Positions 1-12,600 of a stretch of DNA of 64,000 bases are shown piece by piece. This DNA is from Mesostigma viride (lineage: Eukaryota > Streptophyta > Mesostigmatophyceae > Mesostigmatales > Mesostigmataceae): positions 7,164,750-7,228,749 of the forward strand of contig RPFO01000104.1 in NCBI GenBank assembly GCA_009746045.1. The letters are read 5' to 3'. A program made the position numbers and the translations under genes. The number at the start of each line of letters is the position of its first letter. The first letter of the stretch is position 1. Below the pieces are notes generated by a model. The model did not search any database and was not told the origin of the DNA. It saw only the letters and a list, made by a program, of their open reading frames with translations.

Positions 1-516
<516 letters not shown>

Positions 517-539
517 GCCACTGGATGCATCTCTTGCAG

Positions 540-611
540 GTGAAGACCAAATTCAACGCGGCGTCTGAGGGCCAGAAGCGATGGGCCAGGACACCGCTAG
601 AGCAGCGCAAG
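540..611 (+). CDS. ALDH exon A (N-terminal helix region)
   Basis: The acceptor CTTGCAG precedes base 540 and the donor GTGGGC follows 611. The 72 bases give 24 residues, starting VKTKFNAASEG and ending TPLEQRK. This matches the ALDH N-terminal stretch where residues equivalent to ATPLEER precede the first long helix. Phase is 0 at both ends. Confidence 0.85.
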
Positions 612-3600
612 GTGGGCACGCGAGGTGCCCAGCCCCACTTGTTTTTGGGGGGGGCATCCAGGGGCAAGCTTGTACGATGCCTCAAGCTTATTGTGGCTAA
701 CTCCTGGCGAACTGAATGTATTCACACAGGTTTCTTACAGGGTATGAAGCGCCGGGCCTCTAGATTAACTCTTAAGGCCAGGCTTGCCTGTTGACACACC
801 ACCCATGCCTAGTCGGGAGCACCCCAGCTTCCAGGAGTGTGTGTGAGGACCATGTGTGTGTATGTTCCAAGGGCCTTGGTGCTCGCTGTTTATGCTTAAC
901 GAACCATGCGCTGGCGAGGGATCTCGCTTTCACACTACGGCTGCGCAAGGCAGTCGCCCAAGCACTGTAGTGACCAGTACAGTGACCAATGGGACTGGTA
1001 CAGTGTATTAGTGGTTTGCAAGGCAACCCCTTCGCAAGGCAACTCTCCTGGGTGGGTCCTCACTGTCAGGTGTCGCTTGTGTCTCTTTACATGGCGCTTT
1101 CACACCATCGTGCGGCCCTGCATGGCTCCGCATGGCACGCACGGCCGTGGTGATGTGGTGACATCCCGCGTGCTGACATGATTCTGTGTGGCACGGACGC
1201 ATAGCGGTGCTACTGGAGGGCGGTGATTTGCTTTGCCCTGGTCACGAATTGCGTGATGGACTCTGCACGGCGCTGTTTGCTCCTTGTGGCGTGGTGTGTG
1301 CAAGCAGGCGGTGCTGACCCGGTTCTCGCAACTGCTAAGGGAGCGTACGGTGAGGGGGGGACGGTGCCTGGCTTTTTTCACCTTGATGTCGTCGTTCATC
1401 AAGAGATTGGAAGGGAATTTTTACTGCTACCAAATTGGAATAAAGTGGAACTACCAAATTGTTGCGGTGTGGTATATTTGACGTCTGTTACTACGCATCC
1501 GCGCATGCCCACAACCTGGATCACTGAGCTTGCTGATGGGTCGTGTTCCATTGTATCAATGCGTTTGCGCGCGTCACTTAGTAGTCACGCAGGCACATCC
1601 ACGCACAAGCTTACGATTCTAGAATGGTACTGCATAGCCAGCTACAACATGGCCGCGTGAGAAGAGCAGTTGATGTCTCACGCGGCAGCGCCAAAACAAG
1701 TCCTATCCTCTACATCATCACTCTGGCGACGGCTCTGGTTGGTAAGCAATAAACATTCAAACTGCTGGCATTTATCTTCGTGTCGCGTGCATGCCTGGGC
1801 TGCTCTGCTGACAAGTGCATCATTATCACATGCTGACATGTGTCACCCAACAAGGGGGCAATGAACCTTGCCATGCCTTAGCAGTGTGACTAGGTTGTCG
1901 TAGAGGGATGTGCTGTGCCCCCTTTCGTGCCATTATGAAGCAGTGGATATCGGTTGCAGTTGGCATATGGAATGCAGTATGGATCGCATCGTTCTACAAA
2001 TCGGGGCCCTAGCAACCTGGGGGACCTACTGCAGGTTTGAACCAGTCGACCCCCACATCCTTCTCCCGCACAATCTGTTCCGCGCATTGCGTACCCAGCA
2101 CTTCACTCCCCAGTCGACAGCATGTTACTCTGCGCAAATCAAATACTACTATACAGATAACATTTTAATGACTATTGTCTACATTACTTGCCATGGTTTG
2201 CTCTACAATAGCCCACCAATCCCGTCCTCCCTCACCCCTTGTGGGAGCACACACAGCACGCACTTGCCTCCGCGCTGAGCCTTGACATGGGCAAGCCCAT
2301 CCAACCCATGGTCCTCACCACCCCACGCATGAACGCAGGACGCGCTGGCCTCTTCTCTGACGCTGGACATGGGCAAGCCCATCAAGCAGGCGGCAGGGGA
2401 GGTGCGCGCGACCGTACGGCGCGTGCAGTTTGGCATCGACAACATTGACCAGGTAACGCCGCCTGGTTAGGGTGGGTCGGGGGGGTTGTTCTCCGCACTA
2501 ATGGTAGATGGGGCCGTCATGCAATGATCGTGCTAAATAGAAAAATGTGTGTTCAAGCTCGTTTTGTCCTGTACGTCACAAGTACTAGGGGGCTTTTCGG
2601 CTTGGGGTTCCATGGCGATTAGAGTCTGCTGGGGTCTGTGACTTGAAACGATTGGCGGTATACCGGTCTACCGGCGTAGACTGGGTCTCAAAAATCAACT
2701 CAGAATCTGACTTTTAATAGCTCAAACGATAGATCTCGAAGAGAGGATCCTGGAACCAATCTGAACTACAAAAAAATGATAGTTACACTGTGGTATTTCG
2801 GGGTGAAAGGACGTATTCGGTAACGATATTCCTATTATTTAATAAAAATACCCATTTGAAACTATTGGCGAGAGACCGGACTACGGCATAAAAAAAGCAC
2901 ATTTTGGCGAATTAATTAATTTCTCGAGTAGACCGTAGACCCGCACCGGTATCCGCCCTAGTCGACCCGTATTTCTTACGGTAGACCGTAGACCCGCAAC
3001 GGCATCGGCCCTGCCAGCCCATGTTTTTCCCGCCTTTTGTACCGAAATGCAGCAAACCTCATCGAATTTAGGAGGCATTTAACCCATAGTCCGGGAATGG
3101 GTTTTTGGCATTTTTAGACCCCTGAAAATGGAAAAAATCATAACTCATAGGCCACAACTCCAAATACCCCCAACCAAGGTGCTAGGAGTATCTACACTGG
3201 AAGGGCTTTCAGAAAATGCAATAATATCACGAGTCCATCAAGTGATTTGCAAGATATTTACTGTCAAAGTTGGACAAAAGACGATCATGTTCAGGTAAGC
3301 AAAAGCCCCTTAGATAATAACACCTGCTGGGAGGGTCAGGAACCTCAATATTAACATTGGACAATTTCATTGGATAGTGCCACCATGCTTTCCTTGGGTC
3401 AGACCGCACGGATAGCCCAACTGACCTATATAATCCGCTCACTTACGTGTGTGGGTTACGCGCGCGTAAGCAGCCATCCATGAAATGCCACACGGTTATG
3501 CATTGTATACAGCCACATAGGACTGTCAAAAGTGCTGGGAAACAAAGAAGTGCTAAACCAGCACCAATGGAATGGCATCCTCCAAAGAAACACCACAAAC

Positions 3601-6600
3601 TGAGCAGATTTGGGGCTAATAGCACTCATACAGCAGGCATGGAAACCTGCTGCAAGAGGCACTGATACACTCGTGAAACAACGATGTATAAACGACAGAT
3701 TCCCGTGCAAATGACATGCAAACACGTTGCCCTACCTGGATCGATCACGACCTTTCCGGGTTCTGCTGGCCGGGACCCTCATATCTCACACGGGCTAATG
3801 CTTTCCAGGCATAGGCCGCCATAGCCGGATAATTCATGCATCCACCATGATTACCAGGTTGATGTTCTGTGCAAAGATGACCTATAAACACGTCCGAATT
3901 CATAGGGACGCTGCTGCGGATGTCCAGTACCAAAACTGGGTGCTCGGGCTGGCGCAGACTGCCCGGCCATAAGAAGAAAATCAAAACATGACGTGCCATT
4001 ACTCATCTGGTACTGGAGACCAAGAAATCAGTAATTCCCTACCTGTATTTTCCCAATGCTATACATCTGGCCACCCCTGACCTACGAAAATCACGCATCA
4101 TCATTCTGAGCAACATTCTGAACCGTTACAAGCCGCGAGACGCAAATTTCCTTGACAACGGCACGCTGGCAGCCATATCTAGTTACGCGCGCGAGAGAGT
4201 GAAAATTTCCCGCCAAAGTCACGTGATACTTTCTCAATACACGTTGTAATTACCAGGCTATGGCGAATTTTACCCCCAAACCTATGCATCACCTTTGTCC
4301 CTAAGTGTTCCCAGACCCACCGGACAACTTCCCTCCGTCACGGGTGGCGCGGCGCTCCTGGAATCGAGCGCCGCGCCACCGGGGGTCAAACAGTTCGATA
4401 TATCGAACTGTTTCCGGACTATGGGGTTAAGCCGTGGTTAAAGCGGGTGGATCAGGAGTGGATGCTCAGTTTCCGTGTGTGAACAAACTGCCTACCACCC
4501 GGCCTCGATGGCAGACCCTCCTCCAGCATCTGCATCACAATCGCGTGTTCTGGTAGTTCCTGCCACACGTGTCGCTGGAGGATCATTTCGCCTGCGTCCA
4601 ACTTGCAATGTCCGGTCTCGAAATGGCTGGCAGAACAAGAAGGCGCAGGGGCGGTCGAACGCAAAGATGAAGTTCGGGGCCAAGAAGATATTCGAAGTGC
4701 AAGCGAAGTGGGCAGAGCTCAAGGCAACGGACACTGGCGATAGCAGGGATAACCATGACAGGGGCGATGGAATCATCCTCACTCTTATTCGTCTGGGCCT
4801 CAGCAACGTGCAGATTATTTCCGTCTTGGAAGGCATCGGCACCTCCCGGATCGTTAGGCTGCGCGAAAGGAGAGATGACGAAGTGGTCGCTGCTCGGAAA
4901 CCGGCGCATGCTTTCAATGATGCCACTCTTTCTTATCTCCAAGACACCATGGAGGCGTGGCCAACCGAGGACGGATTTCCCTTTCCCCACAGGCGACCTC
5001 GGGCGTATATCCTGGGAGAGGGCGTTACCTGGGCCAAGTTGCACGCAAAGTATAAGGAGGCATGGGAGAAGCTCGACCGAGAGCGGCCTGAGCAGCAAGC
5101 GAAGAAGGAAACCAGGGTTTCTTGCATGAGCTAGAGCAGCTTCACGCAGTACGTCCAATATTTCAACCCAGGCCTGAGGCTGGACCGGAGCAAAGAGGAC
5201 GTGTGCGATGCGTGTGTTCGGCTGAGCGTCGTCATCAACAACCCGCTGTCCAGCGCTGAGGCCAAGCAGGCAGCGCAGGCAGAGCGTGCCATGCACCTCA
5301 CTGCAGCAAGGGATCAGCGCCGGGAGATCTCCCGGTTTGCTAAAGAGTATGCCGGCAAGCTCTGCCCACAGGCAAGGCTCCCGAGCGAAATCCTGCAAAA
5401 CTACATCGATGGTGACGAGCTGCCAAGGTCTGCGCAAAGCATGGAGCCATCTGCACCTGCTGCACCCACGGGCCTTGCTACCCCTGAAAGCCATTCGACG
5501 GGTGATGTCCAACAAGCAGCAATCGACCAGGCCAGCGGCGAGCTTCCCACCGTTGCAGAGGCGCATGCTGCTGGGCCCAGCAGCGCTCGGGATGCAGCTC
5601 CTCAAGTCCTAATGTGCGCAGAGGACTTCGGGCAAAGCATCGCTTTACCACACTATGGGTACCGCCGGCCAGGCTGCGACTACTACCTGTCCAACCTCAT
5701 TCTGTACATGTACGTCATCGCGGACATCTCGCCGGAGGACTACCATGTCATCCTGTACGATGAGCGCTGCCAGGGCAAGGTGGCAGATGCGCTGTGCTCC
5801 ATGCGCTTTGTATTCCACCTGAACTCACTGAACAGCTGCCTGGCCGCGAACATGGCGCCCCCCGACTACTTCATCTCAATCCGCGATAACTGCGTCGGGC
5901 AGAACAAGAGCAATGCCACGCCCAAGCTGGAGTGCCTCCTCTCCATGCTCATGTACAAGCGCGTGCTCATCATCTACCTCATCCCCGGGTACAGCCACAT
6001 GATCGCAGACAGGGTGGTTGCCCGGGGCAGGCGCTCACTGGCCACAAACAACCTCCACCTGCCCTCGGAAATTGTCCAGCGGATGGCGGCTGTGAAGGGC
6101 CTGCGCCCCACCTTCATTGACCACAACGACCCACTGCGCCCAGCCTTTTCAGGCTGGAAACCGCTCCTTGATAAGTTCATCAAGGACCTGCTCGCGGGCT
6201 TCACCTCCAACTAGGTGTTCGAGTTCTACGACGGCAAGGTGCGCATGCAGCACTTGGTCAGCACCCCGGATGAGGAGGCGGAGGAGTTTGAGCTGTGCAC
6301 AAACCCTGAGGCAACGGTCGAGGCCGTGTGCATGTTGCTTTTCGGGGTGGAGCACATCTCAGCCGGGGTGGACCCGCGTGACATCCAGCTGCCCAGGGCG
6401 CCGGTGGTGACCTTGGAGCCTAGCAAGGTGAAGTCCATCCAGAAGAAATACAACACCATCCCGGAGGAGTGCCTGTATTACTACCCGCAGCCGGTGGCGG
6501 TCGCCCCCGATGAGGAGGAGCAGCTGCCTGCTGGCACTGTGATGGACGAGGGCGCGGACCTGCCAGCCCCACCTCGGAAGAAGAGGAAGCAGAAGGAGAA

Positions 6601-9600
6601 AGTTGCACCTGTGGCCCCTGGGGCACGTGTGCCCAGTGTGGCGGCAGCCGCTGCAACCCCTGCAAGGGTAGGCAGGCCAAGGCAGCTGCCTCCTCCTCCA
6701 AGTGGCCAGCTCTCCATCCTGCACTTCCTGAAAAAGGCAACGGTGCCGGCAGTTACCCCCTCCCCCGCAGAGGAGGATGATTGCATCCTCCCCCGCAGAG
6801 GAGGATGTAATCATCTCTGGGTAGTGCATATTTATCCATGATTGAGTGTCAAGTGGGCATTGTCTTATAGGTAGGAAACCTTGCTATGTGATATCAACTT
6901 TGTGGTGTGTTCAGTGAGACAACAGCTATTCCTGGGCGCATGGCAACCCATTGTCGTGGCTACATGAGGTATAGCTTCAGCGTGCATACCTGTAGTTGTC
7001 TCACATACTAGACAATGCTTCATAGTGGATGCTTGGTAGCCTAATCCCGACCTTTTGATTGATGAGTTACTAAAAAAGCCCGAATGTATGCCTCTTATAA
7101 TTAATTGTTGGTCGTCTTAACCTTAGAAATCTGGGTATGTACTCAAGTTTGGCAATAGCAATAATAAAGTTTTCCCATGCTAAAAGTCGCGCTAATGTAA
7201 CTTAATAAAAGCATGCATTCCAACACATTAACATAGTTGATTACACGTGGTACCGTTGGGTAGCCGCGGATAGTTTATGTGCCACACATAATTTATGTGT
7301 GTCATCATAGTCTAATACGCTGGTTGTCTCCTTGATAGTATAATACTACTAAAAGACTCATAATAATAAGAGTTAAGTTAGTATAGGAGCTAGTTGTCTC
7401 ACTTAATAGGATAAGGAATTAGTTAGATTAGGTAGATTAATATTTAATAGACTAACTGTGCTTTGCTCTGTGGTTCCCCAATGGGACTCGTAACTAATTG
7501 ATTAATAACTAACTGTGCTATGTTTTTCTGAGCCTCATAGGACTGACTACGTCTCATTGGCATAGTAAGTGATGTCTCAAGTGATTTATACAGTTGGTAG
7601 GTCTCACAATTATTATGCATGCTATCTCACTTAATTTTAAGTGAGACAACTAATAACTGATTTAAGGTAGCACCACACAATGAATGAGAGTAGCGTGGAC
7701 TCATGATAGTAGCGCCACACAAGAATGTCTCACAAGTTATCTCACTAATTTTGGGAAGTGCAGTGGTCTCATAATTGATAATACTTATCAAGGAGACAAC
7801 CAGTATATAATTATTATGTCAGTTATGACACTTGAGCTCCCAAGAAAACCAGCATTTGATTGAAAACAATGAGTAGAGCCCCTGCCAAAGGCAGGTTTAA
7901 GTAGTCATCTCGTCTCCCTCGCATGCAGGAGCAAGAGCCCCCCAAGGGTGGGATGGGTGGGAAGAAACAATTACGGGTCACAACCCGCCGACCATGCTTA
8001 TCAAGCCTACCGTCAAAATGGAAAACGGCAAAACCAGAAATATCCTAACGCTGACAATTTAATAATTCAGCCAGCCAGCTCATCTGTCACACGTCTGAGC
8101 TGTCAGGCCATGTGTACTCTTCGAATGCAACCCTGAACACACTACCCAACCAAGCAGCACACCAATCAATTGGTGAGTGCTGGTTACATCAGATTTTATT
8201 ACAGCTTTTTGACGCAACTTCCGTCAGCATTCCACACATGGCCGGCCGTTCAAACAAACGGCGCCTGACTTACAAAAGGCAAAGCTAGTTGCCAGTAGGA
8301 TTCCCCGGTAAACAACAAGTCGTCCCCATTCGTCTAACAAGCCTCTCTGCATGTACAGCCACAAGGTTGTGGCGGCCCTTTCTTTCCCGCATTCTGTTTA
8401 ATAAACTATTTTCAGAGAAATCCGATTATGACACTTGAGCTCCCAAGAAAACCAGCATTTGATTGAAAACAATGAGTAGAGCCCCTGCCAAAGGCAGGTT
8501 TAAGTAGTCATCTCGTCTCCCTCGCATGCAGGAGCAAGAGCCCCCCGATCCACCCCAGTCCCTGGCGCCATTGCCCTCCTCCCCCGCACTGTCGCCGTTC
8601 AGGAAACAAAACTTGATAGGATCACTGTTGCCCCAATAACAGTGAACAAAGAAAAGAAGAAGAATCCCCCCCCCTCTTCCAGGCAGCCTCGAGGGTAGCC
8701 GCTTCCATAAAAAGACCACAAAGTGGGGCGTGTCGCAACATCTCCTTCATGGCGACTCAGCCCGCACAAGGCTATAATAACCCCCTAAGGGGCCCGACAA
8801 TAAAAGGTTAGCGAATCCGCGGAGCCGCCTCAGCAAAATATTATTCCAGATAAAAACCCAGAAAATTCGCATTCCGACGCCACCAGGGTTTGAACCGCTA
8901 CCTGCCGGGTGCTGAGCAGGGAGAGACGACAAGGCCAGGCACTGCCACTGCCAGCCGAGACGCCTTTCCGATACTCGGTTCCTTTTGTGGGAATTTTGCA
9001 AATATATTTTCTTCCGGAACGCAAGAAATTAGCCGGCCGCGCGTCACCCTTATATCCCTCGCTGGCCCATAACAAAAAAGGGCCGCGCACCAAGCCGAAG
9101 GCAGCGCCATGCAGCGCCCTAGGCTGTGGGCCGCTGACTGACTACCAGCGCAGTCTCATGGAATCCAAATTAATCTATTGACCTTCGCACAGTTTCCGCA
9201 TTAGCTGCGGACTTCTTAGTCGACATGATTGGCTCCGCTGCTGGAATTACCAGCAGCCGGGGCGGGGCGCCCAGCCCACTTTCTATGACCACCGAGACGC
9301 TGCCCAGCAAGGTGCCAACCAGAACCACTTGGCACATTGGTAACGCGAAATTTCCGTTCCGTTCAAACCGCCCCTACCTGCCGTGAAGTCGCAAAGCCCG
9401 CGACTTCATAGCAGGCAAGGACGGGGTCTTTGCCTAATTTTCTTTAGCCCCGCCGCCATAGCAGCGAGGCCGCCATACTGCTTCAGTGAGCACATTCAAA
9501 GAAACAATTACGGGTCACAACCCGCCGACCATGCTTATCAAGCCTACCGTCAAAATGGAAAACGGCAAAACCAGAAATATCCTAACGCTGACAATTTAAT

Positions 9601-12600
9601 AATTCAGCCAGCCAGCTCATCTGTCACACGTCTGAGCTGTCAGGCCATGTGTACTCTTCGAATGCAACCCTGAACACACTACCCAACCAAGCAGCACACC
9701 AATCAATTGGTGAGTGCTGGTTACATCAGATTTTATTACAGCTTTTTGACGCAACTTCCGTCAGCATTCCACACATGACCGGCCGTTCAAACAAACGGCG
9801 CCTGACTTACAAAAGGCAAAGCTAGTTGCCAGTAGGATTCCCCGGTAAACAACAAGTCGTCCCCATTCGTCTAACAAGCCTCTCTGCATGTACAGCCACA
9901 AGGTTGTGGCGGCCCTTTCTTTCCCGCATTCTGTTTAATAAACTATTTTCAGAGAAATCCGATTGTCTCACTTAGTGGGCTGGTTTTTCTTAGTATGTTA
10001 AAATCTGAACCGTTTATCAAAAATTTATCAAGATGCGACATTTCCCATGCTTTTGGCCACCTAAACCACCTGCCACATGCCCTGGAACTGTGCCCTAGTG
10101 ATGCTCTAATATGCCCCGTCTAATTATTTTCGATATATATCTTGCTTTCAGCTCACACCTCGGGGTCACTGGGTGGTTCCACCGTGAGGTCCATAACAAG
10201 AAACTGAGTACGTCCGTTCCTCCAGAAGTACTTCCCAGATCTGGAAGATCAGATTGGTTTCAGGATCCTCTCATCGAGATCTGTCGTTTGAGCTACTTAA
10301 GTTAAATTCGGAGGTGTTTTTTGAGCCCCAGTCTACGATAGTAGTCCGGTCTCTCGCCAATAGCTTCATTTACCCGAAAAGGACGTACTGGGTTTGATGC
10401 CACACGACTGGTATGCCAAGTCAACCCAAAGCCCGGAAAAAAAATTAAGCCACACAGTCCCCGGGGCGAAACAACCATGGTGACTTGGCATGTTGTTTAG
10501 CCCCATTCTTAAAGTCACTCCTCCTAAATTTTACACTATTATTTAGCTAGGCTACTATTAAAATAAACTAAGCCATTTATGTCAGATATTGAATGTTCAT
10601 ACGTCCACTTGAATTTATGTCTCACTTCATTAGTTATTCCCATCACAAAACAATGGTGCTCTCACTTCACCATCACTCGTGATGAATGCGTCATCGATTT
10701 TAATTCAGACAACTTTACTGGTTCAATTTACCACCTCTTGACACATTACTTTTAAAAGCCAAACCATGGGGCATAGACTATATGTTCATAGACATGGAGG
10801 GCATACCACTGAATCAGCCTACATGCATGCGGGACCTAGTAAGTCAGTGCTCGAGGTATTCACTTACTCATCAAAATGGTAATGACTTACTCATCAAAAT
10901 GATGATTGCATGAGAATTATAATTAGTTAATTGAAGAAATTATTTAACCACTTAATACACTTAATACAATTATAAGTGAGACAACTATAAAATTATACTA
11001 GCTATAGTTGCGTCCAAGAATAGTTGTCTCACTTCAATTGTTGGTAGCCGCGTGGAAACCTTTTACTAGCTTCATGTTGAAAAGATAATGACTCGCACCT
11101 GCGTGGGAAATATCATCATTCATCATGGCTAATATGGCAAGCACGGATACCTAAGCCAGATTTTAGTGAGACAACCAATGTTGTATTGGGAGGCATTAAA
11201 GTACTAGACTGGGAAATTGCTTAACAAAGTAAGCTAGCAAGTCAGGACTTATTGCAAGCCATTCGTGAGGAAATATCACAGAGTTATACAACAATGAGAA
11301 AGAATGCTAAATGTCTGCTATTCAAGTCTCCATGATATCCTAAACACACAAATAAAACCATATGTATCCTTGTATAATGAGAAAAGCTACCCAGCATTCT
11401 AGATGAGAAATGTTTGTCTATCCACGCTAAAGCTATATCATGTGCAGCCAGTTCAACCATTGGTATCGTGCAGCCAAGTTGCCTAGCTTGAAGGCCATTC
11501 CCACCGTTACGGACCCTTAGTGAGAGATAGTCTCATAGACTGGGGCAGGCGGGGGGGCTGCAGGATCCGTCTGCTTTTTTAGGAAGTGCAGGATGGAGAG
11601 CTGGCCAGCCGGAGGAGGAGGCAGCTGTCGTGGCCTTCCCAGCGTAGCAGGGGTTGCCGTGGCTGCCACTACCGGCACACGTGCCCCAGGGGCCACAGGT
11701 GCAACTTTCTCCTTCTGCTTCCTCTTCTTCCGAGGTGGGGCTGGCAGGTCCGCGCCCTCGTCCATCACAGTGCCAGCAGGCAGCTGCTCCTCCTCATCGG
11801 GGGCGACCGCCACCGGCTGCGGGTAGTAATACAGGCACTCCTCCGGGATGGTGTTGTATTTCTTCTGGATGGACTTCACCTTGCTAGGCTCCAAGGTCAC
11901 CACCGGCGCCCTGGGCAGCTGGATGTCACGCGGGTCCACCCCGGCTGAGATGTGCTCCACCCCGAAAAGCAACATGCACACGGCCTCGACCGTTGCCTCA
12001 GGGTTTGTGCACAGCTCAAACTCCTCCGCCTCCTCATCCGGGGTGCTGACCAAGTGCTGCATGCGCACCTTGCCGTCGTAGAACTCGAACACCTAGTTGG
12101 AGGTGAAGCCCGCGAGCAGGTCCTTGATGAACTTATCAAGGAGCGGTTTCCAGCCTGAAAAGGCTGGGCGCAGTGGGTCGTTGTGGTCAATGAAGGTGGG
12201 GCGCAGGCCCTTCACAGCCGCCATCCGCTGGACAATTTCCGAGGGCAGGTGGAGGTTGTTTGTGGCCAGTGAGCGCCTGCCCCGGGCAACCACCCTGTCT
12301 GCGATCATGTGGCTGTACCCGGGGATGAGGTAGATGATGAGCACGCGCTTGTACATGAGCATGGAGAGGAGGCACTCCAGCTTGGGCGTGGCATTGCTCT
12401 TGTTCTGCCCGACGCAGTTATCGCGGATTGAGATGAAGTAGTCGGGGGGCGCCATGTTCGCGGCCAGGCAGCTGTTCAGCGAGTTCAGGTGGAAGGCAAA
12501 ACGCATGGAGCACAGCGCATCTGCCACCTTGCCCTGGCAGCGCTCGGTGTAGAGGATGACATGGTAGTCCTCCCGCGAGATGTCCGCGATGACATACATG

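Larger units (their letters stand above)
2858..10367 (+). mobile_element. TIR DNA transposon, element II (same family, inserted into element I)
   Basis: The inverted ends match at 26 of 27 bases (GAAACTATTGGCGAGAGACC, right copy GAAGC at the start). ATTT flanks both sides (2854-2857 and 10368-10371). Its 5' subterminal region resembles the 5' end of element I: both have a poly-A run, AGCAC and GGCGAATTAATTAATTTC. Its 3' subterminal region (about 10215-10340) resembles the 3' end of element I (2678-2770). So II is a second copy of the family, inserted in opposite orientation close to the 3' end of I. At 7.5 kb it is longer than I because of extra repeats at 6842-9964. Confidence 0.8.

Noticed and set aside
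4583-5605. Long - strand frame of 340 residues opposite the transposase
   Set aside because: Shadow frame. The + strand carries homology between the two transposon copies at protein level, the - strand does not.
7814-9964. LTR retrotransposon made of the two long direct repeats
   Set aside because: The shorter unit contains both ends of the longer one with the middle deleted. That is two tandem copies, not two LTRs around an internal region. No gag-pol is present.
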